From Myxococcota bacterium (lineage in GTDB: Bacteria > Myxococcota_C > UBA6777): a DNA stretch of 64,000 nt. Where the stretch lies: contig JAKLKB010000003.1 in NCBI GenBank assembly GCA_023150835.1, forward strand, positions 69,764-133,763. Reading direction: 5' to 3'. Under the pieces are notes generated by a model. It was not told the origin of the DNA. It did not search any database and was given only the letters and a program-made list of their open reading frames with translations. Below are positions 55,466 through 64,000 of the stretch, one piece after another (position 1 is the stretch's first letter; the number at the start of each line of letters is the position of its first letter). The translations under genes were made by a program, and so were the position numbers.

Positions 55466-55835
55466 CGAATTCTCCTTCTCTGTTGGGATGGGAGCGTAAA
55501 ATCATGTGCGGGTATGGGTATCGAGAAAAACGCGCCGAGAAAGAGCAAGCAAAAAACACGTTGAGAAAAAAAGCAAGGAGCCAAAAAAAGAACGACTCTG
55601 TACAAGTCGAGAAAAGAAGAAAGAATCGGTTGTTTGAAGATCCACGTTGAAAACGGAAACGAACAAAAGGCGCCTTTCTCACACGGTATCTTGGTTTGAA
55701 TTGTAAACTCTGTCAGCATCTAGCATACTTTTCGTTTATAGAGAGGATAATTCTCTGAAGCGAAGGGCAGCCAAGACTTCTCTGTGAGGAGCCTTCTATT
55801 GAAACGCGGTATCTGCGCAGGAAAGGACGGAAAAG
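55466..55835. other. Divergent promoter region upstream of hsdR
   Basis: A 370-base A/T-rich region between the leftward helical-protein gene and hsdR. It contains a plausible promoter for hsdR (55701-55729) and A/T-rich runs near 55540-55620. No gene or RNA element is recognisable. Confidence 0.45.
55701..55729 (+). promoter_or_regulatory. Possible sigma-70-type promoter for hsdR
   Basis: TTGTAA (-35-like) is separated by exactly 17 bases from CATACT (-10-like), about 107 bases before the hsdR start. Seen by eye only. Confidence 0.3.
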
Positions 55836-58800
55836 ATGGTTTCACAACCCGAAAAAACGACCGTCGAGCAGCCTTTGATCGATCAGTTAGAGCGGTTGGG
55901 TTGGTCAACAAGGACAGGCAACCCGCATGAAGCAAGCGCGACAGGGCGCGAGAGCTTCCGCGATGTGTTGATAGAGGAGGAGATCAAAGATGCCCTTTTT
56001 CGGATCAACTTGCGAGACGGAGAACCTTGGCTAGACGAAGGACGGTTGAGCCAAGCGATCAGCGCGCTACGAAGGCTCCAACCCGGAAAGTTGTTGGAGA
56101 AGAACCAGTGCGCCACCGAGCTTCTATTGAAAGGGACGGTTGTGGATGGTGTGGAAGGATGGAACAAGGGGAGAGGGCAGACCATCCAATACATTGATTG
56201 GAATGATCTCAAAAACAACCGCTTTCTCGCGATGGATCAATTCCGCGTGGAGTGTCCCCCCGGCCAGTCACAAAAGTTTCTCACGCCTGACGTGGTGCTC
56301 TTTGTCAACGGCATCCCGTTGGTGGTGATCGAGTGCAAGAGTCCAGCGGCAGAAAGTCCCATCGAATCCGCCATCGACCAACTCCAACGCTACGCCAACC
56401 AACGCGAACACATCAACGAACCCGAAGGCAACGAGGCGTTGTTTTACACCAATCAATTCGTGATCGCGACCAGCTATGATCAAGCGCGTGTGGGAACGTT
56501 TACCTCCAAAGCTGCCCACTTTTTGGCGTGGAAAGACACATGTCCAACGCCCAAAGAAGAGGTTGCGTTGCTTTTGAGGAGGACACTCTCTAGTGATGGC
56601 AAAGGACTTTCGGAGCAAGAGGTTTTGGTTTCGGGAATGTTGAAGCCGAGCCATTTGCTGGATATCGTGCGACACTTTACACTGTTTCAGACAAACGGAG
56701 GCAAGACCTTCAAGATCGTGTGCCGCTACCAACAGTTTCGCGCTGTACAACGGGCCATCAAGCGTTTGTTGGAAGGAAAGACGCTACAAGAAGACAGCGA
56801 ACAAGACCGCCGAGGGGGACTGATCTGGCACACCCAAGGGAGCGGAAAGAGCCTGACGATGGTGTTCTTGATCCGAAAGATGCGCTCGGATGAAAGACTG
56901 CGCTGTTTTAAGATCGTGGTCGTAACGGATCGCATCGATCTTCAACAGCAATTGTCCGAGACAGCACAACTGACGGATGAGCCACTGACAGTGATCAAAG
57001 CGAGACGTGAGGGGAACAAGTCGATCTCTGCCCTCGAAGAGATGAGAAGAGTTTTGTCACGAGAGGGGCGCGATCTGGTCTTTGCGATGATCCAAGCCTA
57101 CCGTGGAGAAAGCAAAAGCAGCGGGATACGCGATCTGGGTGCGGTAACGGAGGATGACGAAGAGTTTGTTGAACGCGGCGAGGTGCTGGACTTTTCGGAA
57201 AAAGCAGAAGAACAAGAAGGAAACACCCCTTCTTTGACTTTGGTTGCGCCCCCAAAAAGCAGCTCCTCGAAAAGTGGCCAAAAACAAGCGGCGCCAAAAG
57301 GATTCCAAACCTTACCCGTCCTCAACGAAGGCGAGAATATCCTTGTGATCGTCGACGAAGCACATCGCTCACACACCAACACAGCCCACGCCAACATGAT
57401 GAACAGTCTGCCCAACTGTGCAAAAATCGGCTTTACAGGGACACCGATCATCATGGGGGCCAAGAAAAAAACCGCGCAAATCTTCGGGGAGTACATCGAC
57501 CGTTACACACTCAAAGAATCCGAAGAAGACGGATCGACAGTGAAGATCCTCTACGAAGGGCGAACGTCCGAGGGAGAAGTGGCGGAGGGTGAAACCTTGG
57601 ATACGGTGTTTGAGAGTATGCTGGGCGTCTACAGCGCCGAGCAGATCGAAAAGATCAAGGCAAAGTACGCCACCAAAGGAAATATTGCAGAGTCCGAGCA
57701 GATGATCGCAGCGAAGTCACGGGATATGTTGCGGCACTATGTTGAGAACATCTTGCCGAATGGTCTAAAAGCGCAGATCGTCGCAGTCAGCCGACGTGCC
57801 GCCATCCGCTATATCGCCGGACTGAGGCAAGCACAAACGGAGTTGGTGTCTCAGCTTCAAGGCTTGGGAGCCAAGCCGTTGACGCTAGGCAGCGAACAGC
57901 AAGAACGCCTTGACAAAGAACAGAGTTTCCTCGTGCGCGCCCACCCGTTTCTCGACCGCATCAAGATATTGGAATTTGCAGCGGTGATCTCAGGAAGCCA
58001 TAACGACGAGCCAAGCTGGAAAGAATGGACAGATCGCACAAAAATCGCTACGCACATCGCACGGTTCAAGAAGGCGATGCCTCAAGATCCAACGAAGTAC
58101 GAAAGCCAAAAAGAAGACTCCCTCGCCTTTTTGGTGGTGAAGTCCATGTTATTAACAGGCTTTGACGCTCCCAACGAACAAGTCATGTACCTCGACCGCC
58201 ACATCCAAGAAGCAGAGTTACTTCAAGCCATCGCACGCGTCAACCGAACCTACAGCACCAACACATACAAAAAAGAAGCAGGGCTTGTGGTGGACTATTA
58301 CGGTGTAGCGCATCACTTACAAAGCGCACTCCAAGCCTACAGCGGAGAAGATGTCGCGGGTGCTTTGCAAAGCCTCAAGGATGAGCTTCCGAAACTCCGA
58401 GACCGTCACCTCCGAGCACTGGATGTTTTTCAGACGCAAAAGCTGAGCATCCAAGATCAACATGCCTGTGTAGAAGCCCTTGAGGATCCACAGCTTCGGT
58501 GTCTTTTGCGTACAAGACTCAAAGAGTTTTTTGAGACACTGGACTTGGTGCTTCCTCGACCCGAAGGGTTGCCCTACCTCCAAGACGCAAAAACACTGGC
58601 CTTTATCCAAGCCCGTGCGCACAACAAATACCGAGCGGCTGGCCCACTCATCGGCCAAGAGATCGGGGCCAAGGTTCGTGCGTTGCTTGATGCACACATT
58701 CAAGCGACCGATCCTTTGCTGTTGGTTCCGCCCATCGAGATCACCCACCCTGACTTTGAAAAGCACGTGCGCCAACAAAAGTCCCCACGCGCCCAAGCTA

Positions 58801-59300
58801 GCGAGATGGAACATGCCTTGCGATACCATATCCGTATCCATCTAGACGAAGATCCCGCCTATTACGAAACACTCTCGGAAAAGTTGGAACGTCTATTCGC
58901 GGAGATGCGGGGGGATTGGGAGCTTGTAGCTTCCTCGCTGCAAAAGCTGCTCGAAGAAACCCTGAGAGGCCGAGGAGTCGAAGAACTCCCGCAAGGGATC
59001 ACGCCTACGGACGCCCCGTTTTACTTTCGGCTCAAGCAAAAGGTCTATGGAACATCAACCCTTTCAGAGAAGCAGATCGAGTGTTTGGCAAAGTTGACCG
59101 CCGCGTTGGTAAAAAAGATCAAAGAAGAGATTGCGCTTGTGGAATTCTGGAACAATACTCACGCACAAGAGACCTTGCGTAAAGAGATTGTTGTGAAGCT
59201 GGATGATGAGGGTCTTGTCCCTCTCGGAGAACTCGAAGAACTCGCCGATCTTTTGATGGAACTTGCAAAGACCAACGACGCCAAGCTACGGAGAACGTAG
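55836..59300 (+). CDS. hsdR: Type I restriction endonuclease subunit HsdR
   Basis: A 1154-residue motor-nuclease. The HSDR N-terminal nuclease carries TPDVVLFVNGIPLVVIECKSP (in parts, ~149-168), giving the PD-(D/E)xK residues. The SF2 translocase has Walker A HTQGSGKSLTM (~330) and DEAH in VIVDEAHRSHTN (~505); FTGTPI and later helicase motifs (LLTGFDAPN, ARVNRT) follow. A Ser/Lys-rich linker (SSSSKSGQKQAAPKG, ~475) is inserted before DEAH. The C-terminal ~250 residues are the helical HsdM/HsdS-binding part. AAAGGAC precedes ATG 55836. It is separated from hsdMS by the AAA/TOPRIM pair and an opposite-strand gene and probably has its own promoter. Confidence 0.93.
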   Translation: MVSQPEKTTVEQPLIDQLERLGWSTRTGNPHEASATGRESFRDVLIEEEIKDALFRINLRDGEPWLDEGRLSQAISALRRLQPGKLLEKNQCATELLLKGTVVDGVEGWNKGRGQTIQYIDWNDLKNNRFLAMDQFRVECPPGQSQKFLTPDVVLFVNGIPLVVIECKSPAAESPIESAIDQLQRYANQREHINEPEGNEALFYTNQFVIATSYDQARVGTFTSKAAHFLAWKDTCPTPKEEVALLLRRTLSSDGKGLSEQEVLVSGMLKPSHLLDIVRHFTLFQTNGGKTFKIVCRYQQFRAVQRAIKRLLEGKTLQEDSEQDRRGGLIWHTQGSGKSLTMVFLIRKMRSDERLRCFKIVVVTDRIDLQQQLSETAQLTDEPLTVIKARREGNKSISALEEMRRVLSREGRDLVFAMIQAYRGESKSSGIRDLGAVTEDDEEFVERGEVLDFSEKAEEQEGNTPSLTLVAPPKSSSSKSGQKQAAPKGFQTLPVLNEGENILVIVDEAHRSHTNTAHANMMNSLPNCAKIGFTGTPIIMGAKKKTAQIFGEYIDRYTLKESEEDGSTVKILYEGRTSEGEVAEGETLDTVFESMLGVYSAEQIEKIKAKYATKGNIAESEQMIAAKSRDMLRHYVENILPNGLKAQIVAVSRRAAIRYIAGLRQAQTELVSQLQGLGAKPLTLGSEQQERLDKEQSFLVRAHPFLDRIKILEFAAVISGSHNDEPSWKEWTDRTKIATHIARFKKAMPQDPTKYESQKEDSLAFLVVKSMLLTGFDAPNEQVMYLDRHIQEAELLQAIARVNRTYSTNTYKKEAGLVVDYYGVAHHLQSALQAYSGEDVAGALQSLKDELPKLRDRHLRALDVFQTQKLSIQDQHACVEALEDPQLRCLLRTRLKEFFETLDLVLPRPEGLPYLQDAKTLAFIQARAHNKYRAAGPLIGQEIGAKVRALLDAHIQATDPLLLVPPIEITHPDFEKHVRQQKSPRAQASEMEHALRYHIRIHLDEDPAYYETLSEKLERLFAEMRGDWELVASSLQKLLEETLRGRGVEELPQGITPTDAPFYFRLKQKVYGTSTLSEKQIECLAKLTAALVKKIKEEIALVEFWNNTHAQETLRKEIVVKLDDEGLVPLGELEELADLLMELAKTNDAKLRRT

Positions 59301-59339
59301 TATCCTTTACAAAATCAGGAGAAAGAGATCCAACAACCC

Positions 59340-60206
59340 ATGTCCAGCCTCTACACATCACCCAAACCTTCGCTCTTGCTTTCGGGTTCCCCTGTCTCCT
59401 CCCACCCGCTCGCGGAGTCTTTCTCGCTTTCTGGCTTGTTTTTCCACGTGACGCGGAGCGCAAAGCGCAAAACATTGGATATCGTGATCGAAAGAGACGG
59501 TACACTCTGTGTATCTGCGCCTGTGGGGGTTGGCCTCGAAACCATCGAAGCGTTGGTCACGCGCAGATTGCCCCTGCTGTACACAAAACTAGAAAAACAA
59601 GCAGCACTGCAAAAGCCCATCCCAACAAAAGAATACGTGAACGGTGAAGGTTTCTATTATCTCGGCCGCAGCTATCGACTCCTGCTTGTCGAAGAGCAAG
59701 ATAAGCCGCTCAAACTCATGGGGGGGCGCTTTCGGATGTTGCATTCTGCTTTGAAAAGCCCTTCAAACTTGGAAAACAACCATCGCCCTCCAAGAAAAGC
59801 GCAGACTCCTTTCTTGCTCAACCCAAACAACAAGGAAGAAAAAGAAAACACCCAAGCGCAAGGAAAAAAGCTTTTTGTTGCGTGGTACAAGGAACATGCA
59901 ACTGTTTGGTTGACGCGCCAAGCCACACGTTGGTCTCCCCGCTTGGCGGCAAAACCAAAAGCGGTACAACTCTGCGATCTCGGCTACCGTTGGGGTTCAT
60001 GCAACCCTGACGGCACCCTCCAATTCCATTGGCAGACGATCCTATTGCCTCCAAACATCGTCGAGTATGTGTTGGTTCACGAGATGGTTCATCTACACGA
60101 ACCAAACCACGGCAAGGCATTTTGGCAAAGGTTGGCTCGTGCGATGCCAGACTATGAAGAACGCAAAGAGTGGTTAGCGGTCAACGGGATGCGTTACGGG
60201 CTGTGA
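59340..60206 (+). CDS. YgjP-like M48-type metallopeptidase (DUF45)
   Basis: A 288-residue protein. DUF45 features run from RKTLDIVIERDG through YRWGSCNPDGTLQFHW and YVLVHEMVHLHEPNHGKAFW (in parts), with HEMVH as the zinc-binding HExxH and a downstream His/Glu-containing segment. About 60 residues between ~135 and 175 are a charged low-complexity insert (NPNNKEEKENTQAQGKK). DUF45 genes very often follow hsdR in type I loci, where their role is unsettled. It starts 39 bases after hsdR and is probably co-transcribed. The ribosome site is poor at this ATG. Confidence 0.82.
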   Translation: MSSLYTSPKPSLLLSGSPVSSHPLAESFSLSGLFFHVTRSAKRKTLDIVIERDGTLCVSAPVGVGLETIEALVTRRLPLLYTKLEKQAALQKPIPTKEYVNGEGFYYLGRSYRLLLVEEQDKPLKLMGGRFRMLHSALKSPSNLENNHRPPRKAQTPFLLNPNNKEEKENTQAQGKKLFVAWYKEHATVWLTRQATRWSPRLAAKPKAVQLCDLGYRWGSCNPDGTLQFHWQTILLPPNIVEYVLVHEMVHLHEPNHGKAFWQRLARAMPDYEERKEWLAVNGMRYGL

Positions 60207-60288
60207 GGAATCATACGACACCGAGCGGTTGGGTTCGCGTGGAAGATGGAAAGGCGGCTGGTCTCGATTCGGCAGATTCCTGTGTAGG

Positions 60289-60305
60289 GGCGTATTGCAT
60301 ACGCC
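60289..60305. repeat. Short REP-like palindrome
   Basis: GGCGTATTGCATACGCC, preceded by GTAGGG, is a 7-base-pair hairpin in the 200-base gap before the gene at 60406. The GTAGGGGC plus palindrome layout is like the family A hairpins but with a different stem. Confidence 0.5.
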
Positions 60306-60405
60306 TTAGAACATAGGGCATATAGACCATACACAAACTCGGATCTTGTAAAGAGGGCCAAAGCCAAAAAGAAGAAGTCCCACGCCCAGAAAGAAGAGCA
60401 GAGAA

Positions 60406-60855
60406 ATGGAAACAACAACGTTTATCGAACAACTCAAGGAACGGAAAGAGCAAAGAGAACAACAAGAAAAAGCCAAGCAAGCGTGGTTAAAAGAACTCCA
60501 CGCGCTCCTTGACCAAATGAAGGCTTGGCTCAAAGAGGCTCAAGACAACGGTGTCCTTCAGATCCACGACAAGAGCGTGAGCCTTTCTGAGATGGGCTTC
60601 GGTTCATACCAAGCTCCCGGATTGGTCTTGCTTCTTGGCTCTAGCGAAAAAGATGCGGTATTGGTTCATCCCCAACAAAAATCGTACATCAACGCAGACG
60701 GACGTGTAGATATCTTCACGCAGGACGAACGGTACATCCTTCTCAAACAAGTCGATGGCTGGTACATCACAGATCAAACACACCCCAAAACACCGCAAAA
60801 ACTCACAGAACAAAGCTTTCAAGCACTTTTGCTACAACTCTGGCCCGTTGAGTGA
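60406..60855 (+). CDS. Hypothetical protein coupled to a HEPN-like protein
   Basis: A 149-residue soluble protein. An N-terminal coiled-coil segment rich in Glu, Gln and Lys (KERKEQREQQEKAKQAWLK, ~10-28) is followed by a compact beta-rich region (GLVLLLGSSEKDAVLVHP, RYILLKQVDGWYITD). No family was recognised. GAGCAGAG lies just before the ATG. Its stop codon overlaps the start of the HEPN-like gene (GTGA), so the two are translationally coupled like many toxin-antitoxin pairs. Whether this is an antitoxin is inference from arrangement. Confidence 0.6.
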   Translation: METTTFIEQLKERKEQREQQEKAKQAWLKELHALLDQMKAWLKEAQDNGVLQIHDKSVSLSEMGFGSYQAPGLVLLLGSSEKDAVLVHPQQKSYINADGRVDIFTQDERYILLKQVDGWYITDQTHPKTPQKLTEQSFQALLLQLWPVE

Positions 60856-61397
60856 ATCGGATGGATGAGATTATCGAATGGTACGATTTTGTAGAGGCCA
60901 GCATCCGCCTCGCCCGCAACACAACGAAGCATTATCCGCCTCCCGAACGTGTGTACGACAGGACACTCTTCGGAAGGGCTTTTGAAGAAAGCCCTGAATC
61001 TTTCCAAGAACTCCGCCAAAAACCCTTGAAGAGCGTACTGGAACAACTTGACGAAGCAGCGGTAGTCCTGTTGTACGCAGCTTTTGAGCGCTCTCTTTTG
61101 CTACATCTCCAAGATGCGATGTTCGATATCTTGGCGGAAAAAGAACAACAACCTTGGTTGGGAGAGTTAGCACTGATGCTCCCAGAAAAGGCCGAGCGTT
61201 GGCAGATCCGCGAGATACTGGAATTGTTCCGCAAACAAGTGACGTCGAACTTGATTGGGCAGATGAAAGCCCTTTACGACTACCGCAATTGGTTGGCACA
61301 CGGGAAGAAAGGCGACGCTCCTCCACGTATCCTGCCACGAGATGCCTACACTCGATTCAAAGCCTTTTTGCAGACAGCCCAGATCCCCGAAAGATAG
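60852..61397 (+). CDS. HEPN-like protein with RxxxxH motif
   Basis: A 181-residue all-helical protein with YDYRNWLAHGKKG near residue 140. The RNWLAH string is the Rx4H motif of HEPN nucleases (the polar residue after Arg is Asn, as in active members). The upstream helix VLLYAAFERSLLLHLQ fits the first HEPN helices, and RKQVTSNLIGQMKALYDYR is typical of RiboL-PSP/MAE-type HEPN proteins. HEPN proteins are common RNases in toxin-antitoxin and phage-defence systems. The start is GTG 60852, overlapping the previous stop; ATG 60861 is the alternative. It lies at the edge of the type I R-M island. Confidence 0.7.
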   Translation: MNRMDEIIEWYDFVEASIRLARNTTKHYPPPERVYDRTLFGRAFEESPESFQELRQKPLKSVLEQLDEAAVVLLYAAFERSLLLHLQDAMFDILAEKEQQPWLGELALMLPEKAERWQIREILELFRKQVTSNLIGQMKALYDYRNWLAHGKKGDAPPRILPRDAYTRFKAFLQTAQIPER

Positions 61398-61440
61398 ACC
61401 CTACCACAAGCGTCACTTGCGAAAGTACATGAGCGGTCTT

Positions 61441-62817
61441 TCAAGCGAGATCATCCGAACGATCTTTGTGGATGCGATAGCGACGGAGCAGCTGCGTATG
61501 TGCCTTGTCTGCTGCGGCCTTGTCCATGACGATCCGAAGATTCTGGCGGGTGGTTAACTCCAATAACTTCGGAGCGCTTTCGATCGCATCGATCAACTCG
61601 CGCAGATCGCCGAGACGACGACCATTGCAATGCGTAATCATCGCGTGCTCCATCCCCTCGTAGCCGACGTTGATCTCGTCCGCCAAGATGTGCGAAAGCA
61701 CGATCACTTGGCGACATTCGGGCGTTGGATAGCCTTGAAAGTACAGATCCAACAGATCCTGCGGTGCATTCTGCTGCCAGTACTCCCACGTACACAGATA
61801 ATCCCGACTCAAGGGCTGAAACACCAACCCTCCATAGATGTAATACGAAGGCAATACATCATAACGACTACGCGGAACAAGATAACGCAACGGCTGCAAC
61901 GTAAGTTCCAACGTCTGCTCTTTCCCCTCACGCCACACCCGCAACGGCAGCTTGTCCCCCACAAATTGCTTGTGACTCAACCCCAAAAAAGAAGTGCGAT
62001 ACCGTTCTTCCAAAACCACCGTCCCATCGTTGTCCAACACCACACCGTTGATCTCCAACAACACATCCCCCTCTCGCAACACACCCCACCCCGAATTCCC
62101 AAAATGCACCCCCGCGATCAGCACCCCTGTCTTGTTCTCCGGCAAACCGATATGTTTGCGCAACATCGCATTCTCTAGGTACTGCACACTCAGCCCAAGC
62201 CCCGGGATCGTCGGCTCAACACCGCGACGATGTGCTTCCAAAAAGTGCTTGATCACAGGCATCGGGATGACTTCCCCGATGTTCTCGGCATCTTCGAGCG
62301 ATTGAAACGCCACTCCGATGATCCGATTGTCTTGGATCACCGGCCCACCACTGTTTCCCGAATTGATCGCGGCATCCACCGTCACCGCCAAAAGAGAACG
62401 CTGTGAGTGCGAATACTCCTGCACTTCCACACGAGAGACCACCCCCTCCGTGATCGATATCTCGTTGCCACCGATCGGATAACCACACACCAACACTTTG
62501 TCTCGCAAGGATGGAAGCTCACCGAGCGCAAGCGTCGGAACATCCTTGAGAAACGCCGCATCTTCGACACGCAACAGCGCCAGATCCGCATCATGGCAGA
62601 TCGCTTCGACGTGGACGACTTGGCGACGTGAGTTCGAGGTCTTTTGAACCTGCAAAAAAGTCGCGTTGGCGACGACGTGCGCAGCCGTTAGGATCAAGCC
62701 ATCGGGCAAGACGATCCCCGATCCCGTCCCTGTTCCGGGCGTGCGCGCTTGCCAAGGGCAATCATAATCAGGTTCTTGATAGGTCGCATGGATCTTGAGT
62801 ACAGAAGGGAAGGTCAT
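61441..62817 (-). CDS. HtrA/Deg-like trypsin-type serine protease with PDZ-like regions
   Basis: A 458-residue protein with an S1C protease domain: His in LTAAHVV, Asp in CHDADLALLRV, and Ser in GNSGGPV, all intact. PDZ-like segments follow (GVLIAGVHFGNSGWGVLREGDVLLEINGVV, in parts, and EHAMITHCNGRRLGDLRELIDAI). The layout resembles plant Deg9-type proteases rather than E. coli DegP. There is no signal peptide from ATG 62817, which has GAGGATATGG upstream, so it is predicted cytoplasmic, unless the longer in-frame start at 62901 is used. It is transcribed toward the HEPN-like gene and is not obviously part of the island. Confidence 0.85.
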   Translation of the reverse strand: MTFPSVLKIHATYQEPDYDCPWQARTPGTGTGSGIVLPDGLILTAAHVVANATFLQVQKTSNSRRQVVHVEAICHDADLALLRVEDAAFLKDVPTLALGELPSLRDKVLVCGYPIGGNEISITEGVVSRVEVQEYSHSQRSLLAVTVDAAINSGNSGGPVIQDNRIIGVAFQSLEDAENIGEVIPMPVIKHFLEAHRRGVEPTIPGLGLSVQYLENAMLRKHIGLPENKTGVLIAGVHFGNSGWGVLREGDVLLEINGVVLDNDGTVVLEERYRTSFLGLSHKQFVGDKLPLRVWREGKEQTLELTLQPLRYLVPRSRYDVLPSYYIYGGLVFQPLSRDYLCTWEYWQQNAPQDLLDLYFQGYPTPECRQVIVLSHILADEINVGYEGMEHAMITHCNGRRLGDLRELIDAIESAPKLLELTTRQNLRIVMDKAAADKAHTQLLRRYRIHKDRSDDLA

Positions 62818-62916
62818 CCATATCCTCGGTGTAATCGTACAAAAAAGTGAGCAAGGCGATACCATCGAAGCAAAAGCACCATCCTCCCGCATCCATGACA
62901 CGCCTCAAACAACGCA

Positions 62917-63852
62917 CTAAGGGATCTTCACCCACGGATCAAAGGTCAGATACCCTTCGCGTGAAAAGCACAAATCACGAACCGCTTGGATGGTCAACTG
63001 GTCACCGCTCAAAACAACCCGATACACCCCCTTGGGTTGGGTCGGATGCGACTTGGTGCAATTCGTCCCCGCTGCATCCAACACCTCCAACTGATCCCCC
63101 TGCAAGGTATACGTTCCTTCCGCGATCTTTTGCTGGTCGTGGAACATCTCGTAGGCTCCTCCCGACAAAAAGGTGATCTGGAATCGATACGGCGGAGCCG
63201 TCTCATTGCGACGATGCCACGATCCCACCAACACACTCACAGGCACACAACCTTCATCGACCTTGCCATCGCAGTTTTCATCCGCATTGTTCCCGCAAAC
63301 CTCCGCTTTCGGTAATACTTCTCCCACGCACCCGCCCCAACGACCGCCCTCACAGCGTTGTGTTCCTCCCTTGCACAACCCCACCCCCGACGTCCCCATC
63401 GGCCCTGTATAACACGACCGTTCGCTTCCTTCGGCTCCACAACCCTCAACCGCACAACGCCCTTCGATACACACACGCCCCTGCTCGCAACGTTGCGCAA
63501 CCCACGCATCCCCCGCTGCATTGCAAACTTCGACCGTCTGCGCATCCCGACAGCGCGAGACACTCGTCCGACAAACCACGCTCCCCTCGATCGAAACCTC
63601 CCTGCCTTCCTCCAACACAGCTTCCGCAACCCCCTCCGACTCAGAGCCTTGCGCTTCGGCCATCGTATCAAAACCCCCGTCACTTCCGCCCTCTTGTTCT
63701 GCCTTTTCTACAGTTCTTTCTTCCGATACACCGTCGCCCGCCACACAACGGCCCTGCACAAGCTGCTCCCCTCCACGACACACCAACGGACGCTCACACG
63801 CCCACAACCCACACACGCAAAAAAACACACACACAACAATCCACGCACGCAT
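62917..63852 (-). CDS. Lipoprotein with MopE-type metal-binding motif
   Basis: A 311-residue exported protein. A short hydrophobic leader ends GLWAC (Cys near residue 19, lipobox-like). An acidic Glu/Gly/Ser-rich spacer (~40-95) follows, then a Cys-rich region with CRTSVSRCRDAQTVEVC and CNAAGDAWVAQRC. The motif VCGNNADENCDGKVDEGC (~190) is the MopE/putative metal-binding repeat common in Myxococcota surface proteins. The C-terminal ~100 residues form a beta-rich lipocalin-like stretch (GSWHRRNETAPPYRFQITF.., EGTYTLQGDQLEVLD). I chose ATG 63852 with AAGGAAC upstream; an in-frame ATG lies at 63882. Confidence 0.7.
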   Translation of the reverse strand: MRAWIVVCVFFCVCGLWACERPLVCRGGEQLVQGRCVAGDGVSEERTVEKAEQEGGSDGGFDTMAEAQGSESEGVAEAVLEEGREVSIEGSVVCRTSVSRCRDAQTVEVCNAAGDAWVAQRCEQGRVCIEGRCAVEGCGAEGSERSCYTGPMGTSGVGLCKGGTQRCEGGRWGGCVGEVLPKAEVCGNNADENCDGKVDEGCVPVSVLVGSWHRRNETAPPYRFQITFLSGGAYEMFHDQQKIAEGTYTLQGDQLEVLDAAGTNCTKSHPTQPKGVYRVVLSGDQLTIQAVRDLCFSREGYLTFDPWVKIP

Positions 63853-64000
63853 CACGCACACTGTTCCTTTCACGTTGATCATTTCTGATCGACGAGGGGT
63901 AATTCGCTCTCCGTTGATGCTCCGTCCGAGCGGGGGATAGATATGCAACTGGAGTCTTGGTTGGACAGTCTCAACCGTTTGAGAAACTGCTCGGTTCTTT
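63853..64000. other. Right edge, upstream of the MopE-motif lipoprotein
   Basis: Only 148 bases; no gene start is recognisable. A short inverted match, GTTTGAGAAACTG versus CAGTCTCAACCGTTTGAGA, lies at the extreme end, too short to interpret. Confidence 0.3.

Noticed and set aside
1-64000. tRNA, rRNA or riboswitch genes
   Set aside because: I found no cloverleaf with GTTC-loop, no rRNA-like conserved strings and no recognisable riboswitch core in the gaps.

Overview
The window reads as a chromosomal segment of a Myxococcota-like bacterium (deltaproteobacterial grade; possibly a Bradymonadota or Polyangia relative). The evidence is a secreted matrixin with CGNG-type Cys repeats and a C-terminal MYXO-CTERM-like tail (GCSC, hydrophobic helix, RRRR), a lipoprotein with a MopE-type CGNNADENCDGKVDEGC motif, many Asp/Glu/Gly-rich lipoprotein leaders, and lipoprotein c-type cytochromes. 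Coding density is high, most genes have good Shine-Dalgarno sites, and several gene pairs overlap by a few bases. No rRNA, tRNA or CRISPR array was seen. The assignment rests on protein motifs only.

Layout. 0.2-34.0 kb is ordinary accessory-style chromosome. It holds an epimerase/DoxX protein with a DUF2269 membrane protein, a cytochrome c'-like lipoprotein, a SUKH protein, the matrixin with a translationally coupled secreted partner, a PARG-type macrodomain protein, an HSL-family esterase, a ClpP paralogue, a DinB/MDMPI-like protein, and a large secreted protein ending in a pilin-like module. It continues with a solitary beta-class DNA methyltransferase, a class II glutamine amidotransferase, an MFS transporter, lipoproteins, a zincless Fpg/Nei glycosylase, and a Rieske / beta-barrel / di-heme cytochrome operon. 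It ends with a PilZ-like protein and an exosortase overlapping its probable substrate, a membrane protein with a VIT domain and a PEP-CTERM-like tail.

34.0-48.5 kb is the most unusual part. Three paralogous giant Clp/HSP100-type AAA+ ATPases (1215, 1325 and 1014 aa) are interrupted by a DGC-type zinc-binding protein, a C-terminal fragment of a family-21-like glycosyltransferase, an IS630 transposase remnant and blocks of dispersed repeats. In all three the first AAA module has lost the Walker B acidic pair, the second keeps Walker A, Walker B and Arg finger but has lost the GYVG pore loop, and a VGF/LGF tripeptide lies where ClpA/ClpC dock ClpP. The C-terminal region resembles the PCRF part of class I peptide-chain release factors without a GGQ domain. 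I know of no described system with this architecture.

48.5-61.4 kb is a defence island: a type I restriction-modification locus (hsdM, hsdS, hsdR) with an AAA ATPase/TOPRIM-like pair between hsdS and hsdR, one helical protein on the opposite strand, a DUF45 (YgjP-like) metallopeptidase after hsdR, and a coupled pair ending in a HEPN-like protein. The window closes with an HtrA-like protease carrying PDZ-like regions and a MopE-motif lipoprotein.

Four families of short dispersed, partly palindromic repeats (called A-D here) lie between genes through the whole window and are densest around the AAA+ cluster.
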